DNA of 7,324 bases from Deinococcus terrestris (GTDB lineage: Bacteria > Deinococcota > Deinococci > Deinococcales > Deinococcaceae), in assembly GCF_009377345.1 (NCBI RefSeq), contig NZ_WBSL01000029.1:1-7324 (forward strand), in the 5' to 3' direction. Positions within the stretch are counted from its first letter, which is position 1. Each line of letters starts with the position of its first letter. The position numbers and the translations under genes were made by a program. The notes beneath the pieces are model-generated. The model ran no database searches and had not been told where the DNA came from. It was given only the letters and a program-made list of their open reading frames with translations. Below are positions 1 through 5,893 of the stretch, in pieces.

Positions 1-144
1 CGGCAAGGAGTCGAACATGTGATCCGCCGCATGAAGGTGTTTCGTGTGCTCAAAGGCATTTATCGCCATCGGCGTCGTCGATTTGCCCTTCGAGTTCAGC
101 TTATCGCCGCACTCTGTAACCTCACCCAGGCATGCCCCGCCTGA
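1..144 (+). CDS. C-terminal end of an IS5-type DDE transposase (partial, 5' end outside window)
   Basis: Reading from base 1 in frame 1 gives 47 residues and a TGA at 142-144. The fragment opens with RQGVEHVIRRMKVFRVLKG, followed by a run of arginines (YRHRRRRFALR) and a last hydrophobic stretch (LIAALCNL). This is the end of the DDE domain of IS5-type transposases: the Glu of VEH (visible residue 5) should be the third catalytic acid, followed by the family's typical VE-H-IRR-K-FR pattern and basic tail. The protein acts on the ends of its own IS; most of the gene lies left of the window, so it is not known whether the copy is intact. It stops about 16 nt before the presumed IS end. IS5-group membership is recognised from the motif and not from an alignment. 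Confidence 0.8.
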   Translation, partial: RQGVEHVIRRMKVFRVLKGIYRHRRRRFALRVQLIAALCNLTQACPA

Positions 145-160
145 CTTTCGCAAGAGGTCT
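1..160 (+). mobile_element. Right end of an IS5-type insertion sequence (partial)
   Basis: The transposase ends at 144, and the sequence GACTTTCGCAAGAGGTCT (143-160) follows directly. I read it as the terminal inverted repeat because this type of end is familiar from IS5-group elements. The left end is outside the window, so neither the repeat nor a target duplication can be confirmed. The element ends about 11 bases before the ribosome binding site of the next gene, so it has displaced whatever promoter lay upstream of that gene. Confidence 0.55.
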
Positions 161-170
161 AATCCTCCTG

Positions 171-177
171 AAAGGGG
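171..177 (+). promoter_or_regulatory. Ribosome binding site of the interrupted HTH gene
   Basis: AAAGGGG lies six bases before the ATG at 184. It decides the start of the small host gene and shows that the gene begins just after the IS5-type end. Confidence 0.6.
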
Positions 178-183
178 AACATC

Positions 184-374
184 ATGAACAGCCGTACATT
201 CTGGAGGTACTTCCGCAATGCCTACAAGTCGCTGGATTCCGAGACCCGCCGTTTCTCCCGCGTGTACCACGCGTGCTTCTGGTCCCATGTCGCGAAAGCC
301 CGCGAGCGGGGGTACCGCCGCGCCACACAGCAGAGCACGGTCGACGGTCTGAACAGCCTCCAGATCGTCGAGGG
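184..374 (+). pseudogene. 5' half of a small HTH-like protein gene, interrupted by an ISL3-family IS
   Basis: The ATG at 184 has a good ribosome binding site and opens a host reading frame that starts MNSRTFWRYFRNAYKSLDSE and runs to QIVEG (residues 60-64). There it enters the insertion sequence. The segment is rich in Arg, Tyr and Phe and looks helical. The other half lies at 2132-2373. Joining the two after removing the IS and one copy of the 7-bp repeat gives ...SLQIVEG + LFRVEDVPQT... with no frame change: the insertion plus duplication is 1764 nt, or 588 codons. The rebuilt protein has 141 residues. The family is not recognised. As it stands, translation from 184 runs into the IS and ends at 522 with a nonsense tail. 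Confidence 0.75.
368..374 (+). repeat. Target-site duplication, left copy (TCGAGGG)
   Basis: TCGAGGG directly abuts the outer end of the left inverted repeat, and the same seven bases abut the right inverted repeat at 2132-2138. ISL3-family elements normally duplicate 8 bp. Here seven match; extending by one base on either side gives 7 of 8 (G/A at the left of the repeat, T/C at the right). This direct repeat is strong evidence for a simple insertion. Confidence 0.8.
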
Positions 375-437
375 TGCGTATGCTGGCCAATCCGGCACCC
401 GCTGGGTCTCCCGCAGCTTGCGTGCAGCAGGGTCAGG
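375..437 (+). repeat. Left inverted repeat of the ISL3-family element
   Basis: The outer block is TGCGTATGCTGG (375-386), followed by CCA, then a 48-base inner block (390-437) beginning ATCCGGCACCCGCTGGG. Only one base of the inner block and one of the outer block differ from the right end. The transposase ATG follows 18 bases after the repeat ends. Confidence 0.85.
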
Positions 438-455
438 GGCGACGAAACTGAGGAC

Positions 456-2072
456 ATGGACCTCCCTCTTTTTCCCGAGACCTGGCAAGTGCTCGACTCG
501 CAGGTGGAAGGCACGCGGCTGATCCTGCTGGTGCAGGATCAGCGTTCTGGAGTGGCCTGTCCCACCTGTCAGCAGCGCAGCTCCCACGTTCACAGCCGCT
601 ACATCCGGCATCCTCATGACACTGCTCTGGGCCAGCATGGCGTGACCCTGCGGGTCCGGGCGCGGCGGTTCCGTTGCCGGAACCCGAACTGCCCCCACAC
701 GACCTTTGCGGAAACCTGGCCGGGCTGGCTGGAACCCCGCGCACAGCGCACCTGTCGCCTCGCCCAGAAGCAGGGTCGTGTGGCCCTCAGTCTGGGAGGA
801 GAGGCTGGCCACCGGCTCCTGGCCCACCTCGGCGAACCTACCAGCGCCGATACCCTGCTGCGGCTGATTCGTCGCGTTCCCCTCCTTCCCGCCGAGACCC
901 CGACGGTGCTGGGGGTGGACGACTTCGCTCTGCGACGACGGAAAACGTACGGGACTCTCCTGATCGACCTGGAGCGCCGTCAGGTCGTGGACCTGCTTCC
1001 GGACCGCCAGGGTGCCACCCTGGCGACGTGGCTGAGAGCACACCCGGGGGTAAAGATCATCTGCCGGGACCGGGCAGGGGAATATGCCCGTGGGGCGGCT
1101 TCCGGCGCGCCGGAAGCTCAGCAGATCGCGGACCGCTTCCACCTGATCGGCAATGTTCGGGACACGGTCGAAGCCTGGTTGCGGCCCCAGCGCGCCCACC
1201 TCACTGCACCGCCAGAACCGGCACAGGGGGAGGGGACGAGCGGTCCGCTCCAGCCCCTCCCCACAGGACGCCCCTCGACCAACCAAAAACGCATCGAACG
1301 GACGGTGACCAAACGGCAACACCGACAGGCCCGGTATGATCAGGCCGTCAAGTTGCGTGACAGAGGCCAAAGCTACAAAGCCATCGCCCGCCAGGTGGGG
1401 GTGGCCCGCAGCACGGTGACCGAATGGCTTCAACACGAGGGCAAGCTGACGCGGAACACTCCACCCAGTGGCATCACGCCTTACGCGGCCTACATCCGTA
1501 GCCGGATGGCCGAACCGGAGTGGACCGTGACCCAGCTCTTCCACGAGGTGATCGAGCAAGGATACCGGGGCGCATTCAGCGGGGTTTCCACTTACGTGCA
1601 GTGGCTCAGGGAAGGACATGAACCTCCGTCCATCGCCGATCAGCAAAGGCTGAGCCTGCCCCGGGAGAAGCGGCTGGGTCCTGCTCAGGTGGCGTGGTGG
1701 TTTACAACGCGACCTGACAGGCGTTCAGAGGCGGAGACCCGCCGCTTGCAGGCAGTGTTCGATCGGGTCCCACGAGGACAGGAAATTTACCAGTTGGTGC
1801 AGGACGTGTTGGGCTGGCTGAGAGACGCGCCGAGGTCGGGAGCTGCGCTCCTGACCTCTTGGATCGAACGGGCGCAGGCCACTGGATTACCTGACCTCCA
1901 ACGGTTGGCGCGAAGCTTTCGAAACGACTTCGCCGCCATTTGCGGCGCCATCGAGTCTCCCTGGAGCAACGGGCAGACGGAAGGGCAGGTGAATCGGCTC
2001 AAGATGATCAAGCGCCAGATGTTCGGCCGAGCCAAATTCGACCTGCTTCGGCAGCGCGTCCTCCTCGCCTGA
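456..2072 (+). CDS. ISL3-family transposase, 538 aa, apparently intact
   Basis: This enzyme catalyses cut-and-paste movement of the surrounding IS. Near the N-terminus is a zinc-ribbon pair, CPTC (C35, C38) and CRNPNC (C74, C79), expected to bind the inverted repeats. The DDE domain shows GVDDFA (D155/D156), IICRDRAGEY (D205) and a late SPWSNGQTEGQVNRLKMIKR with E509, the order known for ISL3 transposases. Between D205 and E509 lies a large insert (about 250-490) holding a second helix-turn-helix-like segment, SYKAIARQVGVARSTVTEWL (306-325). The ATG at 456 is chosen because it begins the protein just before the conserved N-terminus and lies inside the IS. The same frame is open back to 132, but that part falls in the host gene and the IS5 end. 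The nearest purine-rich sequence, GAGG at 450-453, is only two bases from the ATG, so translation may be weak. The stop lies inside the right inverted repeat. Confidence 0.92.
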   Translation: MDLPLFPETWQVLDSQVEGTRLILLVQDQRSGVACPTCQQRSSHVHSRYIRHPHDTALGQHGVTLRVRARRFRCRNPNCPHTTFAETWPGWLEPRAQRTCRLAQKQGRVALSLGGEAGHRLLAHLGEPTSADTLLRLIRRVPLLPAETPTVLGVDDFALRRRKTYGTLLIDLERRQVVDLLPDRQGATLATWLRAHPGVKIICRDRAGEYARGAASGAPEAQQIADRFHLIGNVRDTVEAWLRPQRAHLTAPPEPAQGEGTSGPLQPLPTGRPSTNQKRIERTVTKRQHRQARYDQAVKLRDRGQSYKAIARQVGVARSTVTEWLQHEGKLTRNTPPSGITPYAAYIRSRMAEPEWTVTQLFHEVIEQGYRGAFSGVSTYVQWLREGHEPPSIADQQRLSLPREKRLGPAQVAWWFTTRPDRRSEAETRRLQAVFDRVPRGQEIYQLVQDVLGWLRDAPRSGAALLTSWIERAQATGLPDLQRLARSFRNDFAAICGAIESPWSNGQTEGQVNRLKMIKRQMFGRAKFDLLRQRVLLA

Positions 2073-2131
2073 CTCTGCTGCACGCAAGCTGCGGGAGACC
2101 CAGCGGGTGCCGGATAACTCCAGCGTACGCA
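2068..2131 (+). repeat. Right inverted repeat of the ISL3-family element
   Basis: Its reverse complement matches the left end: an inner 48 bases (2068-2115) with one mismatch, an unmatched AACT (2116-2119), and the outer CCAGCGTACGCA (2120-2131) with one mismatch. The transposase stop codon TGA at 2070-2072 is within this repeat. Confidence 0.85.
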
Positions 2132-2138
2132 TCGAGGG
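2132..2138 (+). repeat. Target-site duplication, right copy (TCGAGGG)
   Basis: This is identical to 368-374 and sits directly against the end of the right inverted repeat. Both copies encode part of the same residues (V/I-E-G) of the interrupted host gene, as expected for a duplicated target. Confidence 0.8.
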
Positions 2139-2373
2139 CCTGTTCCGGGTGGAGGACGTGCCCCAAACGCTCGTACGGATGGTCCTGCGGCAGTTGTACT
2201 TCGTGTCCCCTCTCTCGCAGGCCACCATTGGGCATCGCGCGGGCGGGTACAGCCAGGCCACAGTCAGCCGCATGCTCAACCCCTTGAACCCGGGTGTGCA
2301 GCTGCGTCCCCAGGACTACCGCTGTTGGCTCGGCGTCTTCCTGACCCCCGAGGAACTCGCCCGCCTCATCTGA
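2132..2373 (+). pseudogene. 3' half of the interrupted HTH-like protein gene
   Basis: This is the continuation of the gene that starts at 184, in the same frame and ending at TGA 2371-2373. In the rebuilt 141-aa protein this half gives residues 65-141. It contains SPLSQATIGHRAGGYSQATV (87-106), which has the look of a helix-turn-helix: an amphipathic helix, a glycine turn, then SQATVSRML. The tail is LGVFLTPEELARLI. A DNA-binding role is inferred from this pattern only. The fragment could be translated alone from GTG 2107 inside the IS end, giving 88 residues, but no convincing ribosome binding site is seen there. The gene converges on dnaN, and the hairpin at 2406-2433 lies between them. Confidence 0.7.
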
Positions 2374-2405
2374 GCCGTGCCCTGGGAGCGGGCACCATGA
2401 CGAAA

Positions 2406-2433
2406 GGGGGGAAGGGCGATGGCCCCTCCCCCC
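2406..2433. terminator. G/C-rich hairpin between convergent genes, likely dnaN terminator
   Basis: Six G (2406-2411) pair with six C (2428-2433), A2412 pairs with T2427, and after one A-C mismatch GGGC (2414-2417) pairs with GCCC (2422-2425) around the loop GATG. On the minus strand the stem is followed by TTTCG, a short T run, 11 bases after the dnaN stop. On the plus strand there is no T run, so activity for the HTH gene is less certain. Confidence 0.6.
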
Positions 2434-2443
2434 ACGCCGAGCC

Positions 2444-3580
2444 CTACACCCGCAAGGTCACGATGATCGCCTGATACGCGCTCCCATCGACGGGCTGAAG
2501 AATGCCCGGCGTCGACGCCCCGCTCAAGCGCAACGTCACGTCCCCCTCCACCGGCCCCAGCGCGTCCAGTACATGCCGGGCATTGAACGCGAGGCTCATG
2601 GCGGGCTCCCTTCCTCCCTGCTGCACCTCCACCGTGTCCTGCGCTCGGCCATAATCCCCCTCCGCCGACAGCCGCAGCTTGCCCTCCGACACCATGAACT
2701 CCACCCGATTGTTCGCGTTCTTGTCCGCCAGCACCGCCACCCGGCCCACCGCTTCTTTCAGCGTGACCGCCGGGAGCGTGAACTGAAGCCGGATGTCCTT
2801 CGGAATCACCCGCTCGTAATCCGGGTACTCCCCGTCCAGCAGCTTCAGGTTCATGCGGATCTGCTCGGTCGTGACCGTCAGCATCCCCTCGCCGTAGGTG
2901 AAGCGGGCCTGTCCATCCTTCAGCACGCGGGTGAGTTCGTCCACGCTGCGGGCCGGGATGATCAGGTTGCGTCCCCCGGTTCCCTCCACGGGGAAGTCCC
3001 GCAGGGCCACCCGGTACCCGTCCGACGCGACCACACGGGCAAATCCGGGGTGGTGTTCGAGCTTGATGCCCCGGAACACCGCCTGGAACGCCTCATTGCT
3101 CGCGGCGTACCGCACGCTGCCCAGCGCCCGCGCGAGTTCGGCCGCGTCCAGGCTCAGGTCCGCCTGATTCGGGAAGGCCAGGGCGGGGTGGGCCTGGAGG
3201 TCGCCCGTCTGAAGGCTCAGGCTCGTGCCGCCCGCGTGCACGTGCAACTCGGACCCCTCCAGGCTCAGGGTCACCAACTCACTGCCCAGCGACCGCACGA
3301 GCTGCCCGAACAGGTGCGCGGGCACCGTGAAGCTCTCCGGGAACTGCACCTCGGCGGGCACGAAGCACTCCAGATCCAGTTCGAGGTTTGTCCCACTCAG
3401 GCGCAACCCGGCCTCGCCTGCGTCCACGCGCACATGCAGGAGGGCGGGGTTGCTGCTGCGCGTGGGGATGATGCGTTCCAGCAGGGCGAGCGCCCCGGTG
3501 AGGGCTTTTTTCGTGACGGCAGCGTGCAGGCCAGTCGCAGAGGGCATCCGGGAGGCAGTGTACGGGGCAGTGGCAGTCAT
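2444..3580 (-). CDS. dnaN: DNA polymerase III beta subunit (sliding clamp), accessory copy, 378 aa
   Basis: The beta clamp is a ring-shaped dimer that holds the replicase and other partners on DNA. Full length is present. Family marks in order are: an N-terminal domain starting near [10 protein letters not shown] (18-27) with PALLHVRV (45-52), RYAASNEAF (157-165), GIKLE (171-175), the loop ASDGYRVAL (185-193), [12 protein letters not shown] (205-216), [14 protein letters not shown] (247-260) and the C-terminal [10 protein letters not shown] (357-366). About 17 residues precede the usual start. The ATG at 3580 is set by AGGAGA five bases upstream; the frame stays open far beyond, but there it only overlaps the methyltransferase gene. 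The last residues, IVTLRV, differ from the usual IMPMRL: the Met and Pro that line the partner-binding cleft are Val374 and Thr375. With the methyltransferase and no oriC or dnaA nearby, this is probably a second clamp carried by a mobile replicon. Confidence 0.93.
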   Translation of the reverse strand: MTATAPYTASRMPSATGLHAAVTKKALTGALALLERIIPTRSSNPALLHVRVDAGEAGLRLSGTNLELDLECFVPAEVQFPESFTVPAHLFGQLVRSLGSELVTLSLEGSELHVHAGGTSLSLQTGDLQAHPALAFPNQADLSLDAAELARALGSVRYAASNEAFQAVFRGIKLEHHPGFARVVASDGYRVALRDFPVEGTGGRNLIIPARSVDELTRVLKDGQARFTYGEGMLTVTTEQIRMNLKLLDGEYPDYERVIPKDIRLQFTLPAVTLKEAVGRVAVLADKNANNRVEFMVSEGKLRLSAEGDYGRAQDTVEVQQGGREPAMSLAFNARHVLDALGPVEGDVTLRLSGASTPGILQPVDGSAYQAIIVTLRV

Positions 3581-3585
3581 GGGTA

Positions 3586-3591
3586 TCTCCT
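3586..3591 (-). promoter_or_regulatory. Ribosome binding site of dnaN
   Basis: On the minus strand AGGAGA stands five bases before the ATG. It fixes the dnaN start among several in-frame codons of a frame that is open for 683 codons. Confidence 0.75.
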
Positions 3592-3608
3592 GGTGGGGAA
3601 AGAGGCGA

Positions 3609-3627
3609 CCCCCGCGTGTCACGGGGG
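3609..3627 (-). other. Hairpin in the 71-nt gap between the methyltransferase gene and dnaN
   Basis: CCCCCG (3609-3614) and CGGGGG (3622-3627) can form a six-pair G/C stem with a seven-base loop, 18 bases before the dnaN ribosome binding site. There is no T run behind it on the minus strand, so it is not a standard terminator. It may slow transcription or processing between the two genes, letting clamp and methyltransferase be made at different levels. Confidence 0.4.
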
Positions 3628-3651
3628 CCTGGGCGGGAAGTGGGGGGACGG

Positions 3652-4575
3652 TCAGGCAGCGGCGAGTCGCCAGATGCCGCGCTCCTCGGGCTGGCACTCC
3701 GGCAACAGTTGCAGCGTCTGCCGCACCTTCGCCTTGAAGTTCGGGTTCTGCTTCACCCGGTCGGGCGCGGACCGGAAGACGTGGTCGTACAGCGTGTCGA
3801 GGTCGGCCCGTCCCCCGAGCTGGGTCAAGGCCTGCCGCACGATGGCCTTCCACGTCCCGGTGAGCCGGGCTTGCTGGGCTTTCACGACCTCGCCGAACGC
3901 CTGGAAGAACGGCAACTCCTTCTGGAGAATCAAGACGTACTCGTGCAACGTGAGGCCGAAGCGCACCCGCCCGTAGTCCTGCTTCGCGCTGCTCACGTTG
4001 TGCTGGGCCTTGATACGCACCGCCCGGAGTTCGGAGGCCGGGAGCATGCCCAGCAGCGGCCCCTGGTACGAGTGGTACCGCCCCTGCTTGCGGGTGTCCC
4101 CAATGATGACGACGTAGTACCCGCCGTCCGTGGTGGCCTCGCGCATGTTCAGCGTCATCGCTTGCAGCGCGTCCAGAAAGGCGTCCCCGTCCCCAAGCTG
4201 GCTCATGTCCCCCTCGCCGGACCCGTACACGATTTGCGTGCCGTACGCCGGGTGCGCGACGACGAGGTCGTGCTGACCGAACAGGGCGGCGAGGTCGGTG
4301 CGCGTGGCGTCCACGCCGAGTTCCACGCGGGCACCCTGGCGCTCCAGGCGGGCCTTGAGGCGTTGGTGGTACGGGGAAGTGCTGAGGTCGCTGCCGGAGG
4401 CCTTCAGGCCGAGGCGCAGGGCGACGTCTAGGCTGGTGCCGCCACCCATGACGGGGTCGAGCAGGCTGCGGGCACGGGTTTCCTGCACGAGCCATTCATA
4501 GACCTTCGGCGAGCAGTTGCCCCGGTACGTGCTGTCCCCACCCTGCCCGCGTTCTGGAAAGGAAAGAATCGACAT
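3652..4575 (-). CDS. DNA methyltransferase (N4-cytosine/N6-adenine type) with C-terminal winged-helix-like domain, 307 aa
   Basis: This is likely an S-adenosylmethionine-dependent base methyltransferase. [14 protein letters not shown] (17-30) is followed by the SAM-binding motif [14 protein letters not shown] (38-50), then GSDLS (61-65). Motif IV is [14 protein letters not shown] (105-118). Many members of this group have HPPY there; here the second Pro is Ala, an unusual change next to the target-base pocket. [20 protein letters not shown] (151-170), VRIKAQHN (186-193) and [10 protein letters not shown] (210-219) complete the methylase fold. Residues about 240-307 ([19 protein letters not shown] ... 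RGIWRLA) resemble the winged-helix domain found on some restriction and modification enzymes. The start at 4575 is the first ATG; no clear ribosome binding site is visible. No nuclease gene is adjacent, so it looks like a solitary methyltransferase. The specificity cannot be read. Confidence 0.82.
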   Translation of the reverse strand: MSILSFPERGQGGDSTYRGNCSPKVYEWLVQETRARSLLDPVMGGGTSLDVALRLGLKASGSDLSTSPYHQRLKARLERQGARVELGVDATRTDLAALFGQHDLVVAHPAYGTQIVYGSGEGDMSQLGDGDAFLDALQAMTLNMREATTDGGYYVVIIGDTRKQGRYHSYQGPLLGMLPASELRAVRIKAQHNVSSAKQDYGRVRFGLTLHEYVLILQKELPFFQAFGEVVKAQQARLTGTWKAIVRQALTQLGGRADLDTLYDHVFRSAPDRVKQNPNFKAKVRQTLQLLPECQPEERGIWRLAAA

Positions 4576-4617
4576 GGGGAGGGGCCTACCCCCAGGGTGA
4601 GGGTCTGCCCCGTTCGC

Positions 4618-5031
4618 CTACCGTTTCCTGGCTTGCACCACGCACCCCGCGAGCACCACCGCGGGCAGGCCATTCAACTCCCCAGTGGTGACCTTGAGAT
4701 AGCGCGTCTCGCCCTCAATCAGCACGCTCGCCACCAGGTCTCCCCCACCCCCAGGAGCGGCCTTGGCCTTCCAGACGATGTGCCCCACCCCGGCCCGCAC
4801 CATGTTCAGCGACTGCTGGTAGACCTTCGTGGCCTCAGCCTTCACGCGGTCGGGGGTGCTGTTCCGGAACTCCAGCGTGTACTTCCCGGTGCAGGTGTCC
4901 TGCGAGAACGCGCGGGCGTCCCGGCTGATCTGCTGACGGGAGGCCGGGTCCGGTTCCATCCGGCTGACCGTTCCGACCGGCTGAGCGGCGGCCACCCCGA
5001 GCAGCAGGGCGGGGAGAACAACATTCTTCAT
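4618..5031 (-). CDS. Small exported protein of unknown function, 137 aa
   Basis: The N-terminus MKNVVLPALLLGVAAAQPVG has one Lys, a hydrophobic core and AAA-Q, a clear signal peptide for signal peptidase I with cleavage likely after residue 16. The mature part is about 121 residues. It has two cysteines, C47 (SQDTCTGKYTLEF) and C130 (VVLAGCVVQ), which could form a disulfide outside the cytoplasm, and a glycine run, PGGGG, at 93-97. The ATG at 5031 is preceded by AGGAGG seven bases upstream and overlaps the stop of the Cys-rich gene as ATGA, so the two are translationally coupled. An in-frame start further upstream (5202) lies wholly within the Cys-rich gene and would bury the signal peptide. 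I do not recognise the family. An exported protein inside a DNA-metabolism operon is unexpected. Confidence 0.8.
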   Translation of the reverse strand: MKNVVLPALLLGVAAAQPVGTVSRMEPDPASRQQISRDARAFSQDTCTGKYTLEFRNSTPDRVKAEATKVYQQSLNMVRAGVGHIVWKAKAAPGGGGDLVASVLIEGETRYLKVTTGELNGLPAVVLAGCVVQARKR

Positions 5032-5291
5032 GCGGAGGCCTCCTCGGCGAACGTCGGGTCGTCCAGGGCGACGTGACCCCGAGCGCACGACCGGCAGAGC
5101 GTATCCCGGTTCAGGGCAGTGCTGTTCGCCCCGCACCCGAGGCACGTGCCTTCGTAGTCGAACCTGCCCTCCTGCTGGGCCTCCTCGCAAGCCGTGCACC
5201 ACCCCGGACGCACCCAGGAGCAGCCGCCCTCACAGGCCCAATTGTCGGTGCAGCCGCACCCCGAGCAGGACGGCTCCTCGCTGACGGCCAC
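5028..5291 (-). CDS. Cysteine-rich zinc-ribbon-like small protein, 87 aa
   Basis: Eleven cysteines lie in two clusters. The first is C9, C12, C14, C20, C24, C32 and C35 (PSCSGCGCTDNWACEGGC then PGWCTAC); the second is C50, C53, C66 and C69 (GTCLGCG ... LCRSC). The CxxCxC ... CxGGCSWV ... CxxC layout is the kind seen in small phage and plasmid zinc-binding proteins, and the second cluster is a simple CxxC-x12-CxxC zinc ribbon. Zinc binding is inferred. The start is GTG at 5291, with GAGG nine bases upstream; no ATG is available. The stop TGA shares ATGA with the start of the exported protein gene. It sits 23 bases after the upstream gene, within the same operon. It might bind nucleic acid or a protein partner of the replication/modification cassette, but this cannot be told from sequence. 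Confidence 0.78.
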   Translation of the reverse strand: MAVSEEPSCSGCGCTDNWACEGGCSWVRPGWCTACEEAQQEGRFDYEGTCLGCGANSTALNRDTLCRSCARGHVALDDPTFAEEASA

Positions 5292-5314
5292 GTGCAGGAA
5301 CCTCGCCGCCAGGG

Positions 5315-5698
5315 TCAGGCCTCCAGTGAGGGCGTGGAGCCTGGGAAGGTGTAGAGGTGCCGCCCGAAGCCATCGTCCAGCACCCAGCCGTCTGGACCGG
5401 AGGTGACGCGCCCGGCCCCGCCGTTGGTCGTCACGATCCAGGCGGTCGTCTCGTCCTCGTCCCCGGCGAGAAAGTGGGGATCGCTGAACACGTCGCGGGC
5501 ACGGCTCAGCGCGTCCAGGGCACGCAAGCGCCTCGCGGAGTGCTCGCCCTGGCCTTGGTGCCCCCTGAGGAGGGGAGCGAGTCCCGGGTCAGCCGTGACC
5601 TGCGCCTCGAAGCGGCCGGGATCGGCCGTGAGGCCCAGCATGCGCAGCAGGGTCCCGTGCAGTTGCTCCCAGTTAACCTCGGGGGAGTCGCCAACCAC
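5315..5698 (-). CDS. Hypothetical protein, 127 aa, first recognisable gene of the operon
   Basis: The family is unknown. The protein is soluble and acidic. It has a helical first half (NWEQLHGTLLRMLGL near 9-23, SARRLRALDALSRARDVFSD near 54-73) and a second half that looks beta-rich (TTAWIVTTNGG, GWVLDDGFGRHLYTFPG). No membrane segment or cysteine is seen. The start is uncertain: GTG at 5698 is the first possible start after an in-frame TAG near 5837, but no Shine-Dalgarno sequence precedes it. Upstream of it the frame reads Ala/Gly/Cys-rich nonsense. The other reading, from TTG 5880 in a neighbouring frame, looks protein-like for about 50 residues and then degrades, so the original gene may have been longer and lost its start by a frameshift near 5700. 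The next gene begins 23 bases after the stop. Confidence 0.65.
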   Translation of the reverse strand: MVGDSPEVNWEQLHGTLLRMLGLTADPGRFEAQVTADPGLAPLLRGHQGQGEHSARRLRALDALSRARDVFSDPHFLAGDEDETTAWIVTTNGGAGRVTSGPDGWVLDDGFGRHLYTFPGSTPSLEA

Positions 5699-5851
5699 CG
5701 TGCAGGTCGCCCCGGCAGCACAGGCGGCGGAGACAGGGCCGCCCGGCTCGCGGCGGGAATCGAGTCCCCCAGAGGAAGCTGCTCGGCCACTGCAAAGGGA
5801 AGGATCAGGCAGTCCAGAATACCGTGCCTACGCTGCACTTTATCCCACGTC

Positions 5852-5880
5852 GCGATAGCGCAAGCCTGGACCACTGACAA
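5852..5880 (-). promoter_or_regulatory. Possible promoter for the minus-strand operon
   Basis: On the minus strand TTGTCA (5880-5875) is followed after 17 bases by TATCGC (5857-5852). The -35 matches the consensus TTGACA in five of six positions, and the -10 is a weak match to TATAAT. It lies about 150 bases upstream of the first operon gene start. In GC-rich DNA such a match is only suggestive. Confidence 0.25.
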
Positions 5881-5893
5881 TCATTGCTGGCTA

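Larger units (their letters stand above)
375..2131 (+). mobile_element. Complete ISL3-family insertion sequence, about 1.76 kb
   Basis: The element has one transposase gene (456-2072), long inverted repeats at both ends and a 7-bp flanking direct repeat. The repeats are almost identical over the inner 48 bases (390-437 against 2068-2115, one mismatch). They continue outward, after a short unmatched 3/4-base stretch, for a further 12 bases with one mismatch. The element splits a small HTH-like gene in an insertion that precise excision would reverse. Near-perfect ends, an open transposase frame and a clean direct repeat all point to a recent insertion of a probably active copy. A boundary uncertainty of one base remains because the duplication could be 7 or 8 bp. 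Confidence 0.85.

Noticed and set aside
132..455. N-terminal extension of the ISL3 transposase frame back to 132
   Set aside because: These codons lie in the IS5 end, the host gene and the left inverted repeat; the IS-internal ATG at 456 begins the conserved protein.
222..1646. Long open frame on the minus strand (474 codons)
   Set aside because: It is antisense to the transposase and crosses the IS boundary into the host gene; no recognisable motif.
2573..3976. Open frame of 467 codons on the plus strand
   Set aside because: Antisense to dnaN and the methyltransferase; His/Gln/Arg-rich composition typical of a high-GC shadow frame.
3616..4431. Open frame of 271 codons on the plus strand
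   Set aside because: Antisense to the methyltransferase gene, which has clear family motifs.
3581..4495. Upstream extension of the dnaN frame to 683 codons
   Set aside because: It overlaps the methyltransferase in another frame, is Arg/Pro/Gly-rich, and the ATG at 3580 has its own ribosome binding site.
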